Assembly (NCBI GenBank): GCA_945787845.1
Contig: CALZJH010000009.1
Location: 99,208-163,207, forward strand
Direction of reading: 5' to 3'
DNA from: an uncultured Woeseiaceae bacterium
Lineage (GTDB): Bacteria; Pseudomonadota; Gammaproteobacteria; Steroidobacterales; Woeseiaceae
DNA length: 64,000 nt
In this document: one piece after another, positions 55,265 through 63,727 of the stretch
Numbering within the stretch: the first letter of the stretch is position 1
How the letters are laid out: each line of letters starts with the position of its first letter
Program-made: the position numbers and the translations under genes
The notes under the pieces: model-generated
Seen by the model: only the letters and a program-made list of their open reading frames with translations
The model's database searches: none
What the model was told of the DNA's origin: nothing

Positions 55265-57062
55265 GGCCGATCTCGACCATGCCGTGGCTGCCCGCCGGCT
55301 GCTCAGATTCGGCCATCAGGTCTTCATCGTCGACGCCGCCGGCAATGCGAAGGGCTTCCTCGAAGGACGTAATGCCTTCAATCGCATACTCCAGTGCGCG
55401 ACGGCGCAATGGCACGAAACTCTTCTTGTTGTCGACAATCTCGAGGAACTCGTCGAGGTTGCCATGCCGGATGGCGCTGGTCAGCTTACTGTCGATCTCG
55501 AGCAGTTCGAAAACACCAATGCGGCCCCGATAACCGGTCAGGTAACAGTAGTGGCAGCCGCGTCCCTGGACGAATTCGACAGTCCCTGCTCGCTTGGCGC
55601 CGATCTGTTTGCTTAGCCACGCTTTTTGCCGGGCATTCAATTGCGACGTCTCTTTGCATTCGTCGCAGACCCGCCGTACCAGGCGCTGGGCGACGATGCA
55701 GGTCAGCGCCGCGGCGAGCAGGTAGCCGGGTGCGCCCATGTCATGGAGGCGGCTAACGGCTGCGGGCGCGCTGACGGTATGCAGGGTGGAGAACACCAGG
55801 TGTCCGGTCATGGCTGCGCGCAGACCGATATCAACGGTTTCCCTGTCGCGCATTTCGCCGACGAGAATGATATCGGGGTCCTGGCGCAGCGCCGTACGGA
55901 GCACACGGCCGAAGTCCAGACCGATAACGGAATTGACCTGGACCTGGTTGATCCGTTCGAGGCGGTACTCCACCGGATCCTCGACGGTAATAATCTTGGT
56001 CTTGGCGTTATTGACGTGGTTGAGCGCCGAATAAAGCGTCGTGGTCTTACCGCTGCCGGTAGGTCCCGTAACGAGCACCATGCCGCCGGGTTTCTCGATC
56101 ATCGCCTCGAATCGCCGGCAAATGTCCTCGGGCATGCCGAGTTTGTCGAGCGTCATCAGGTTCGCCGAGTGATCGAGAAGACGAAGCACGACAGACTCGC
56201 CATGCTGTACCGGCAGTGTGGAAACACGAACGTCAAGATTCAGGTCGTTGACGCGAATCGAAAAGCGCCCGTCTTGCGGCATCCGTTTTTCCGAAATGTC
56301 CAGGCCGCTCATGAGCTTGAGGCGGGTGACGAGTGCCGCGGATACGCCGTGGCCATCGATAATGTGCTCCTGCAAGATACCATCCACGCGCTGGCGAATG
56401 CGGAGCTGATGCTCTTCCGGTTCGATGTGAATATCCGATGCCTTGACCTGAACAGCATCTTTGAACATCGACTGCAAAAGTCTGATGACAGGTGCGTCGG
56501 CTGAGCTCTCATCGGACGTCAGCTTGTCGATATCGATCTGGCCGTCGCCGAGTTCGCGTTTGACCTCATCGGCCAATGCGCTGATTTCGTCGGTGCGTCG
56601 ATAAACGGTGTCTATCGTCCGTAGCAGCATGGATTCCTTGACCAGGACCAGGCGCACGGGTTTCTTCAACAGGCGGCATACAGCATCGTAGGCGACGATG
56701 TCGGTCGGGTCGGCCATGCCGACCGTCAGGCCCTCGTTATCCGCCTTCAGGACCAGCGCCCTGTGGCGGCGCGCATGGACCTCGGGAAGTATCGTCACGG
56801 TCTCGGCGTCCAGATGCAGGCTGCCAAGGTCGACGAGTTCGGTGTTCAGGTGGACAGCAAGGAACTCGAGCAGTTTCTGCTCGGTGATGGCGCCGATTTC
56901 GGTCAGCGCACGCCCAAGCTTGTGCCCCGTGGATTTTTGCAGAGCCAGCGCATCATCGAGCTGCTGTTGCGTGATGACATCGGCACCCAGCAACAGGTCG
57001 CCAAGACGCAATTTCTTACGCCTCTGTGTCGTCTTGTGGAATTGTGCTTCGGCTTCAGCCAT
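55257..57062 (-). CDS. mshE: MSHA pilus assembly ATPase MshE
   Basis: A 601-residue GspE/PilB-type motor. N-terminal MshEN motifs that bind cyclic di-GMP are visible: RLGDLLLGADVITQQQLDDA near residue 19 and KLGRALTEIGAITEQKLLEF near 51. The C-terminal ATPase has Walker A TGPTGSGKTTTLYSALN, a degenerate Walker B (ILVGEMRD) and the four-Cys zinc motif CDEC...CHYC. The first MshEN motif has Asp where Gly is usual. It drives pilus extension, probably in response to c-di-GMP. Confidence 0.94.
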   Translation of the reverse strand: MAEAEAQFHKTTQRRKKLRLGDLLLGADVITQQQLDDALALQKSTGHKLGRALTEIGAITEQKLLEFLAVHLNTELVDLGSLHLDAETVTILPEVHARRHRALVLKADNEGLTVGMADPTDIVAYDAVCRLLKKPVRLVLVKESMLLRTIDTVYRRTDEISALADEVKRELGDGQIDIDKLTSDESSADAPVIRLLQSMFKDAVQVKASDIHIEPEEHQLRIRQRVDGILQEHIIDGHGVSAALVTRLKLMSGLDISEKRMPQDGRFSIRVNDLNLDVRVSTLPVQHGESVVLRLLDHSANLMTLDKLGMPEDICRRFEAMIEKPGGMVLVTGPTGSGKTTTLYSALNHVNNAKTKIITVEDPVEYRLERINQVQVNSVIGLDFGRVLRTALRQDPDIILVGEMRDRETVDIGLRAAMTGHLVFSTLHTVSAPAAVSRLHDMGAPGYLLAAALTCIVAQRLVRRVCDECKETSQLNARQKAWLSKQIGAKRAGTVEFVQGRGCHYCYLTGYRGRIGVFELLEIDSKLTSAIRHGNLDEFLEIVDNKKSFVPLRRRALEYAIEGITSFEEALRIAGGVDDEDLMAESEQPAGSHGMVEIGHG

Positions 57063-57110
57063 GCCCTTCTAGCTCCATACTCGGGTGTCGCCGCAGGTAT
57101 GCAATCCTGT

Positions 57111-58805
57111 TCACTGTTCGGTGCGTCCCTGGATACGACTCAGGGAATCGCCTGCCATGGTCGCCCATACCTCGTCGCTGTCGGCAACGATGGGCTTGAG
57201 CAGGATGACGAGTTCGGTCTTGGTTTCAACTTCACGCCGGGTCTGGAAGAGCTTGCCGATGCCGGGAATGCGGCTCAGTCCGGGCGTACCAAACTCGTCC
57301 GTGCGGCTGGAATTTCGCATCAGGCCGCCGATCACGATGATCTGGCCGCTGCGCGCCTTTACAATGCTGTCGGACTCCCTGATTTCACTGAAGGCCAACG
57401 GCAGCGTGTCCGACTCGCCGGAAACCGTGACGACCTTTTGCTGGTCCGTGACGTCACTGACCGTCGGATGAATGTGCAGGATGATCTCGCCATCGGCGCT
57501 GATCTGTGGCGTTACATCCAGTGCGATACCCGAGAAGAACGGCGTCAACTGCACATTACGACTGGTTGCCGACGACGTGCCTGTGACCACGTTACTGGCG
57601 ACGTCGGTGACGAAGAACTCATCCGTACCGGCCTTGATTACGGCCTTTTGGTTGTTAAGCGTCGCAACTCGCGGGCTGGACAGTACGCGTGTTTCGCCCT
57701 GCGACTCCAGCAGTTCGATGAAGGAATTGAAGTCGCCGATATCGAAAGCCATCGTGAATGCCCCACCCAGGGTTGAATTCACAAAGTCCGTTGTCACCTG
57801 GCCGGGTCCCACCGTAATCGGTGAGCCGCCCAGTGACCCCAGGTCGCCGGAGAAATCACTCGGCGGCGTTTGCTGGCCAAACGTGTAGGTATGGCCGCGG
57901 CTGTTCTGGGCTACAGCGACCCAGTTGACACCCGCCTGGAAACTGTCGCTAAGCTGCACTTCGATAATCTTTGCTTCGATGATGACCTGTCGCTGGGCGA
58001 TCGACTGCACGGTCTTCAGGTAGTCGCCCACGTTGCGTAACTGCTCGGGCAGGGCGCGCACGACCACGACACCGGTCTGGGCGTTCACGACGACCTGGTG
58101 CTCCGGCTCACTGCCCACAATCGCTTCGAGCGTCGTTCGAAGTTCTGTCCAGAAGTCAGCCTTGTACTCCGTCTCGATACGTGAGCCACTCAAATTCTGT
58201 GCCTGTCTTCCTCCCGCAATTGCCATGGGCGACGAGAACGGGTCCGATCCGCTCAGCGCCGCGCCGCCCGAATCTGAATTGGACGGCGATTCGCTGACCT
58301 GCCCGGAACTAACACGCGTACGGGATGTTCCCGACCGCTGCAGGTTAAGGTAGTTGATCTGGAAAATACGGCTCTGCACTGTGGCTGGCAGCACGATAAA
58401 GCTCGTGCTCGTCTTGCGGTAGCCATAGCCGTAGACCTCACTAATGACCTCGAGAACCTCGGGCACAGTGACGTTTTTCAGGGAAAGGGATATCGTCCCG
58501 GAGACGTCGGGATGCACAACGATGTTATGGGGTGTGCCTTCGACCAGGCCCATGAAGAAAGCTCTTGCAGGCACGTTTTCCGTATTCACGTCAAAGCGGT
58601 CTTCTTCTTCCACAGGCTCCGGCAACGTGGTGACGAGTTCGGGTTGCGGCACGATGGCGACATCGGCGGGCGGTTCGGGAGCCGTCTGAGCGTCCTCGAG
58701 CGCGGTGGCAATTTGTTCGTGTGTGGACCCGCCGTGCGGCATCGGGGTCGTGCAACCGGCAAGTATCGCCAGCAAAATCGTATAACTCAGTGTTGTTTTC
58801 CACAT
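57111..58805 (-). CDS. mshL: MSHA outer-membrane secretin MshL
   Basis: A 564-residue lipoprotein (ATG 58805; lipobox LAGC) with short N-domains (about 80-290) and a C-terminal secretin domain (about 300-540), including VLSSPRVATLNNQKAVIKAG and VIGGLMRNSS. A Ser/Gly-rich insertion near 190-225 is typical of MshL. It forms the pilus pore. mshE follows 48 bases later; mshM and mshN, usual between them, are absent. Confidence 0.93.
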   Translation of the reverse strand: MWKTTLSYTILLAILAGCTTPMPHGGSTHEQIATALEDAQTAPEPPADVAIVPQPELVTTLPEPVEEEDRFDVNTENVPARAFFMGLVEGTPHNIVVHPDVSGTISLSLKNVTVPEVLEVISEVYGYGYRKTSTSFIVLPATVQSRIFQINYLNLQRSGTSRTRVSSGQVSESPSNSDSGGAALSGSDPFSSPMAIAGGRQAQNLSGSRIETEYKADFWTELRTTLEAIVGSEPEHQVVVNAQTGVVVVRALPEQLRNVGDYLKTVQSIAQRQVIIEAKIIEVQLSDSFQAGVNWVAVAQNSRGHTYTFGQQTPPSDFSGDLGSLGGSPITVGPGQVTTDFVNSTLGGAFTMAFDIGDFNSFIELLESQGETRVLSSPRVATLNNQKAVIKAGTDEFFVTDVASNVVTGTSSATSRNVQLTPFFSGIALDVTPQISADGEIILHIHPTVSDVTDQQKVVTVSGESDTLPLAFSEIRESDSIVKARSGQIIVIGGLMRNSSRTDEFGTPGLSRIPGIGKLFQTRREVETKTELVILLKPIVADSDEVWATMAGDSLSRIQGRTEQ

Positions 58806-58809
58806 CTGC

Positions 58810-59148
58810 TTATCGCTCCGGAATTCGTTCTTGTGACGCGGCAGTCTGGAGCAGGGCGGTGACCTTCTTGCCGTGAACATTCAGTAGAACCTGGTCTGGC
58901 AGGATCTCAGTTACAGTTGCACCATTGATCTGGTCGCCTTCGGTCACTCGCTGACCATTGACGATGGCAATGCGCCGATCTTTCGAAATAAAGACGGCCG
59001 ATACGCTGAAGCTCGCTACCGATTTGATGACCGGCGGCCGCGGCGTATAGGGTCGCGTCGGGTCGCGCAGCAGCTCGGCTCGCGCGTCCTGGAACGTCGC
59101 GCACAGGAGTGTTGCGGAGATGACAAAGATCGTTATTGCCCTAAGCAC
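58810..59148 (-). CDS. mshK: MSHA biogenesis protein MshK
   Basis: A 112-residue periplasmic protein: signal peptide ending ARA, then LLRDPTRPY, the usual MshK/PilP-like start, and a small beta domain (AIVNGQRVTEGDQINGATV). It probably connects the inner-membrane proteins MshJ/MshN-like to the secretin. It overlaps mshJ by eight bases and is four bases before mshL. Confidence 0.85.
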   Translation of the reverse strand: MLRAITIFVISATLLCATFQDARAELLRDPTRPYTPRPPVIKSVASFSVSAVFISKDRRIAIVNGQRVTEGDQINGATVTEILPDQVLLNVHGKKVTALLQTAASQERIPER

Positions 59149-59803
59149 CGATCCACTCCTTGTCCAGACTCAAGGTGCTGATCTCGAGCCGTACGCGGTT
59201 CGTCGGATAGTCGAGAACCTCGAGGTCGAGAATCTGCCAGTAGAAACGCCACGGCAGGGCTTCGATATCCTGCAGATAGGCAAGGCATGCGAAGTAGCTG
59301 CCCTCGAATTCGATTTCCAGTCCATGTTTGTAAAACGTTGCCGTCTGCGCATCGGTCGACGCCGATAACGCCTCCGGGGCGAGATTTCGAATATGCAACA
59401 GCCGTAGCTGGGATTGCTCCTTGAGCACGTCTTCAAGAACCGTCGCCATCTCGGCGGGGTCGATCAACTCGGCAGCGTAGTCGCCCAGGCTTTCATTGAT
59501 CTGATCGATCCGTTGCTGGGCCTGCGTGTGTTTCTGCTGGTATTCAGAGCCGGTGCCGACAACCTGCAATACCTTGTCTTCGAAGCTGTTGTTGCTCACC
59601 TCAATTCGTACTTGCAGCGACTCGATTTCACTCCCGGTCCTGGTCGCATGCTGGACGAGCGGCTGGATCAGGAACAGGTACCAGATCGATACCAGTGCCA
59701 GTATTGCCGTGCCCAAAACAAGCACGCGCTCGCGCAGGCTCAACTTGTCAACGGCCTGATGGAGCGACGTCAGGGCGTCAATCACGTGAGTCGTCATGCT
59801 CAT
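59141..59803 (-). CDS. mshJ: MSHA biogenesis protein MshJ (PilO-like)
   Basis: A 220-residue inner-membrane protein with one membrane span (about 27-48, ERVLVLGTAILALVSIWYLF), a coiled coil (about 55-110) and a ferredoxin-like C-terminal domain ending in LPWRFYWQILDLEVLDYP. The layout is that of PilO/GspM. It overlaps the PilN-like gene by four bases and mshK by eight. Confidence 0.85.
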   Translation of the reverse strand: MSMTTHVIDALTSLHQAVDKLSLRERVLVLGTAILALVSIWYLFLIQPLVQHATRTGSEIESLQVRIEVSNNSFEDKVLQVVGTGSEYQQKHTQAQQRIDQINESLGDYAAELIDPAEMATVLEDVLKEQSQLRLLHIRNLAPEALSASTDAQTATFYKHGLEIEFEGSYFACLAYLQDIEALPWRFYWQILDLEVLDYPTNRVRLEISTLSLDKEWIGA

Positions 59804-60423
59804 CGAGCTTCCACCACGTTTGTGAGTAGCCCGGCATCGCTGTTCATCGAAAAGGCAACCATGCCGCTACCGTCGTCCAGTCCGGTGATCTCGAACTGGT
59901 TGAAGCGCTGTTTTGCGAACGGTGGTTGCTGCGCCAGGCCTTGCAGGTAACTTGCGACATAGTCGGCACGGAGGGCCTTGCCCTGCAGCTGATTCTGGTC
60001 GCCGAGAGCCGACAGGCTGATCCGGGTCAGCCATAGAACGTCGGTATCCTCGCGCGCCAGGGATCGTAAATGGCGGGCGAAGCCCCTGGTGTCACCTAGC
60101 GTGGAACCCTGCAGGAGACTCAGCATGAGTTGCTTCTCCTGCAATGCGCGCGTAGCGACCTCGAGTCTCTGCGACCACGATTGCTGGTTGTTAACGGCGT
60201 TAATGACCGGTTGAATCTGTTCCAGGCGCTGCATCGCAACCACTTCCTGGCGGCTGATGATGTTGAGTTCGTTTTGAAGGTCGTTGACCTTCTGCGAGGC
60301 AAACACATAAGCAACCAGCAGCCCGAGCAGGATCGCGCTGCAGGAGATAATCAGCGTATTGGCGCCAAATACGCGTTGCTCGCCTTGGAAATCGGCCCGG
60401 TAGAAATTGATTTGCTGTTGCAT
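59800..60423 (-). CDS. PilN-like MSHA biogenesis protein
   Basis: A 207-residue protein with the PilN layout: the short cytoplasmic start QQQINFYRADF, one membrane span (about 22-44), a coiled coil and a C-terminal ferredoxin-like fold. The N-terminal INFYRADF is the segment that docks on the PilM-like partner, encoded 11 bases upstream as mshI. In some MSHA loci this product is called the second MshI; I leave the symbol open. Confidence 0.8.
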   Translation of the reverse strand: MQQQINFYRADFQGEQRVFGANTLIISCSAILLGLLVAYVFASQKVNDLQNELNIISRQEVVAMQRLEQIQPVINAVNNQQSWSQRLEVATRALQEKQLMLSLLQGSTLGDTRGFARHLRSLAREDTDVLWLTRISLSALGDQNQLQGKALRADYVASYLQGLAQQPPFAKQRFNQFEITGLDDGSGMVAFSMNSDAGLLTNVVEAR

Positions 60424-60434
60424 TCTGTACTTAC

Positions 60435-61382
60435 CTAAGCCGCGCGCTGGTGCTGACGCAGTGCAGCACCGATTGCCAGCAGGCAGGCTCCCTGATCTTC
60501 GGGCGAGGCTGCATTCTCGAAATCGAACAATTCGCCTAAGTCGAGGCGGCTAACGGTCAGGTCGAGTTGCTCGCTGAAGGCATCGGACAGGCCACCGACA
60601 TCAGAGCCCGGGGCGATGACGAGCTCCATTAACGGTCGGCGGTCAAAGTGGCTTTCGTAGTAATCCAGTGAACGTTGGACTTCCAGCACGAAAGTGGTGA
60701 TCAGTTCATCGCGTTCGAAACCCTCAGTCGCCTCGCGCAGGGCGCGCCGACCCCTTTCGATGTGGCGAACGACGTACAACAACCCCTGTCTGGATACCGT
60801 CAGGATTCCGTGATTCTCAGTCAAGTGCAGAAAGGCGACGCCGTTGGCATCCTGCGGAAGCATGGTGGCGATGTTGCGGGCACAAAGTTCCGGAATACTG
60901 ATGACGTCCGGCGACAGGCCGGCGCGTTTGAGTAGCCCGATATGATCTTCGATATTGCTTCGTCGTGAAGCCACGGCGTAGGCTATGGGACGCTCGTTGC
61001 TACCCGACGAGCGTGCCGGCATGTCGCAGATCTCGACGACGGTTTCTTCCACCGGATAATCCAGCAGGTCTTTTATTTGCCACCGAACAGCGTCTCTCGC
61101 TTCGGCGGGAGGCACGTTCGGCTGCTCGATCTGCAATAGCTGATAAGCGCGATTTGGCAGAGATGAGGTGACAGGCGGTCCGGCGGAGTAGGCGGCGCCG
61201 ACCTGTTTCGCCAGGCGAAGCGCCCATTCGTCATTATCGGCGTACTTGTCGACCGATGCGGCAAGAACCTGCAACCTGCCTGTCTTGGGGTGTCGCACAC
61301 GGGCATAGGCGACGCACGAGTCGTCGGCCGAAAACCCAGCGCTACTGCTTCCAGCCGCTGTTTTGTTAAATCTCCGCCACAT
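60435..61382 (-). CDS. mshI: MSHA biogenesis protein MshI (PilM-like)
   Basis: A 315-residue cytoplasmic actin-like protein of the PilM/MshI family; ATG 61382 is chosen because GGAG precedes it at ten bases (a longer frame begins at 61403). YQLLQIEQPNVPPAEARDAV and WQIKDLLDYPVEE are recognisable family segments. It opens the minus-strand pilus machinery operon, running mshI, PilN-like, mshJ, mshK, mshL, mshE, mshG and mshB. Confidence 0.85.
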   Translation of the reverse strand: MWRRFNKTAAGSSSAGFSADDSCVAYARVRHPKTGRLQVLAASVDKYADNDEWALRLAKQVGAAYSAGPPVTSSLPNRAYQLLQIEQPNVPPAEARDAVRWQIKDLLDYPVEETVVEICDMPARSSGSNERPIAYAVASRRSNIEDHIGLLKRAGLSPDVISIPELCARNIATMLPQDANGVAFLHLTENHGILTVSRQGLLYVVRHIERGRRALREATEGFERDELITTFVLEVQRSLDYYESHFDRRPLMELVIAPGSDVGGLSDAFSEQLDLTVSRLDLGELFDFENAASPEDQGACLLAIGAALRQHQRAA

Positions 61383-61514
61383 TGAAATGGCTCCAACAGT
61401 CATTTAACAGAATGCATAAGTCTAGGAGCTGACTGGTGTTGATGGCGTGAGGCCGGTCACAGTTCTGCGCAGTTGCCAATCAGCCGCCGCGAACTGCACA
61501 TAATGTGAATTCCG

Positions 61515-61533
61515 ACAAGTCATCGTGACTTGT
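61515..61533. promoter_or_regulatory. Perfect inverted repeat ahead of the Cys-repeat protein gene
   Basis: ACAAGTCA (61515-61522) and TGACTTGT (61526-61533) are exact complements around TCG. It lies in the 160-base space between divergent mshI and the signalling genes. It could be an operator for either side or a hairpin in the leader of the plus-strand gene. No clear -10/-35 pair was found. Confidence 0.45.
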
Positions 61534-61542
61534 GTATGACGT

Positions 61543-62397
61543 ATGGTCGCCTCATCAGTAGCTCTCACGGACTACGGGTCGATGAGTGATGATGACGACA
61601 ACGGAATCCTCTGGCATACAGGTTTGTTTGCCCGCCTCGATTCTTCGTTTCCGAAGAAGTGCATGAACTGTGGGCGCGTTTTCGAGAATTCGGAGCAGTA
61701 CTTCACGGAAACCGAAGATATCAATGACCGGGACAGGGGAATCAAGCCTTACGTTGACGACGGCACGGCAACGATTGTGGAGGCGTTCCGGAACTGTCCG
61801 TGTGGCTCAACGCTAATGGAAACCTTTGACGACCACCGGGAAGAGTCGAACGCCAATATTGCTTGCGACAACAAGCCATCCGCACCCGCCCCGTCAACCG
61901 GCAGCTCACATTTGGATAGCGCGCTGGAGGAAAACCTGGGCGTGGAGTTTACGGATTTGTTCGCTGATGAACCCGGCCCATGGGGTGACGCATGGTACCT
62001 GGGGCTGCGGCCTAATGCCGGCGAAGCGTTCCCGAAGAAGTGTCGTAACTGTGGCCGCGTCTATGAAACACCGGACGAGTTTTTCAGGGAGACGGGCGGG
62101 ACTCACGACGACCGGACGGGGCTAAAGGAATTCGCGGATGATGATGCCGGGACATGCGTCGAGGCGTACCGGAACTGCTCGTGTGGGTCGACCCTGATGG
62201 ATGTCTTCAGCAATCGGCGCGACACGTCGCCAGCAGGGCAGGTTCGGCGTGAGAAATTCGATGAGCTGCTCACATTCCTTACTAAGGCCGGACTCGATCC
62301 GGAGTCGGCGCGCACGGAACTGCTGAAAATCGCTCGCGGCCGCAAGAGTGCCGTCTTGTCGCAAATCAGGCCTCCTGGTCAGAGGGGCACGAAATGA
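61543..62397 (+). CDS. Unknown protein with two CxxC/CxC repeat modules
   Basis: A 284-residue soluble, acidic protein (ATG 61582, MSDDDDNGILWHTG, is an alternative start). It contains two copies of one unit of about 70 residues, near 35-98 and 160-227. Each has FPKKCxNCGRVxE, then an FxET segment, a D-R-G-K stretch and EAxRNCxCGSTLM. Each unit thus has a CxxC and a CxC pair that could hold one zinc. The C-terminus is a basic helical region. Four bases overlap with the histidine kinase gene imply joint function. I do not recognise the family; no activity is proposed. Confidence 0.8.
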   Translation: MVASSVALTDYGSMSDDDDNGILWHTGLFARLDSSFPKKCMNCGRVFENSEQYFTETEDINDRDRGIKPYVDDGTATIVEAFRNCPCGSTLMETFDDHREESNANIACDNKPSAPAPSTGSSHLDSALEENLGVEFTDLFADEPGPWGDAWYLGLRPNAGEAFPKKCRNCGRVYETPDEFFRETGGTHDDRTGLKEFADDDAGTCVEAYRNCSCGSTLMDVFSNRRDTSPAGQVRREKFDELLTFLTKAGLDPESARTELLKIARGRKSAVLSQIRPPGQRGTK

Positions 62398-63722
62398 TGC
62401 CTTCACTGCCAGTCTGGAACGACGTCGAGAGCGACACTCACCAGGTACGCCTGCTGCTCATCGATGAGCATGGACAGAGCGCCGAAGAGCTCAAGAAGCA
62501 TTTCGCGCGGTATGCCGATAAGGGCGCGGTCTGGTGTGCGCAACAAAATAATGCACTGCAGACTGCTTTGAGGGTACAGCCGACCGTTATCTTGCAAGGA
62601 TTGGCGACACCGGCCGACGCGGGACTGGAGCTCATAAGTTCAATTCGTGCCGCTGCCACGTGCAGGGATGTCCCGATCGTCGTCTTGTCCTCGAGCGGCG
62701 AAGCGGTCGTAAAGAATGCGGCATTCCTCGCGGGCGCGAACGATTTTATCGTTGAGCCATCCGATGAACTGGAAGTGATATCACGATTACACTATCACTC
62801 AAACTCCTACTGCACGCGACGCGATCTTCGATCGACGGCGAACAAGCTCGAGAAAGCGCACGATCAACTGCTTCAATCGGAAAAGATGGCCTCGATGGGG
62901 ATGCTCGCTGCGGGTGTGGCTCACGAAATCAACAACCCGATTGCTTTCGTCACATCAAATCTAAATAGCCTTGACGGCTATTGCCGCGATTTATTCAGAA
63001 TGCTCGATGCATACAGCACGGTCGAGAAGCGTGTTACCGACACTGGAATTACCGCGATCAATGCGCTGAAGCACGATCTGAAGCTTGGTGATGTTCGTGA
63101 AGATATCTCCCAGATTCTGGATGAGTGCAGAGACGGCATGTCGCGAGTTCGCAAGATCGTGGACAATCTTAAGAGCTTTTCGCGCATGGACGAGTCGGAA
63201 TGGCTCTGTGCCGACATGCATGAGGAACTGGATCGTGCCCTCAATCTTGCCGGCAACGAGCTCAAGTACAAGGCGGAAATCGTCAAGGAGTACGCCGACC
63301 TGCCCCAGGTTTATTGCATACCGACACAACTTAACCAGGTGTTCCTGAACCTGCTCGTTAATGCGGCGCATGCGATCGAGAATCGAGGCCGCATAACGCT
63401 GACGACCTGTCTGTCACGAGCACCGGATGTCGCCGGGTGCCGGGAGCAAGATGAGAGCGAATGGGTGCGTATTGCGGTGGCCGATACCGGCTCAGGTATG
63501 GATGACGAGACCAAAGCGCGCATTTTTGAACCGTTCTTCACCACCAAGGAAACCGGCAAGGGGACAGGTCTTGGTTTATCCGTGTCCCACGGCATTGTGC
63601 AGACCCATAACGGACATATCAGCGTGGCGAGCAGTTCGGGAGAAGGGACTACGTTCACTGTGTGGCTGCCGGTGAATCGTTGCGCGGATGTAACGGAAAC
63701 AGTTCAGCACCCGGAGAGGTAA
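62394..63722 (+). CDS. Sensor histidine kinase with degenerate N-terminal receiver domain
   Basis: A 442-residue soluble kinase. Residues 17-135 form a receiver fold (VRLLLIDEHGQ; PTVILQGLATP; PIVVLSSSGEA), but the phospho-acceptor Asp is replaced in ILQGL, so it is probably a pseudo-receiver. A coiled helix leads to the dimer/phospho-acceptor domain with AAGVAHEINNPIAF (His near 178) and an ATPase domain with the N box VFLNLLVNAAHAIENRG, GSGMDDETKARIFEPFFTT and GTGLGLSVSHGIV. No membrane segment. It overlaps the Cys-repeat gene and precedes a response regulator by five bases. Confidence 0.9.
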   Translation: MMPSLPVWNDVESDTHQVRLLLIDEHGQSAEELKKHFARYADKGAVWCAQQNNALQTALRVQPTVILQGLATPADAGLELISSIRAAATCRDVPIVVLSSSGEAVVKNAAFLAGANDFIVEPSDELEVISRLHYHSNSYCTRRDLRSTANKLEKAHDQLLQSEKMASMGMLAAGVAHEINNPIAFVTSNLNSLDGYCRDLFRMLDAYSTVEKRVTDTGITAINALKHDLKLGDVREDISQILDECRDGMSRVRKIVDNLKSFSRMDESEWLCADMHEELDRALNLAGNELKYKAEIVKEYADLPQVYCIPTQLNQVFLNLLVNAAHAIENRGRITLTTCLSRAPDVAGCREQDESEWVRIAVADTGSGMDDETKARIFEPFFTTKETGKGTGLGLSVSHGIVQTHNGHISVASSSGEGTTFTVWLPVNRCADVTETVQHPER

Positions 63723-63727
63723 TTATC

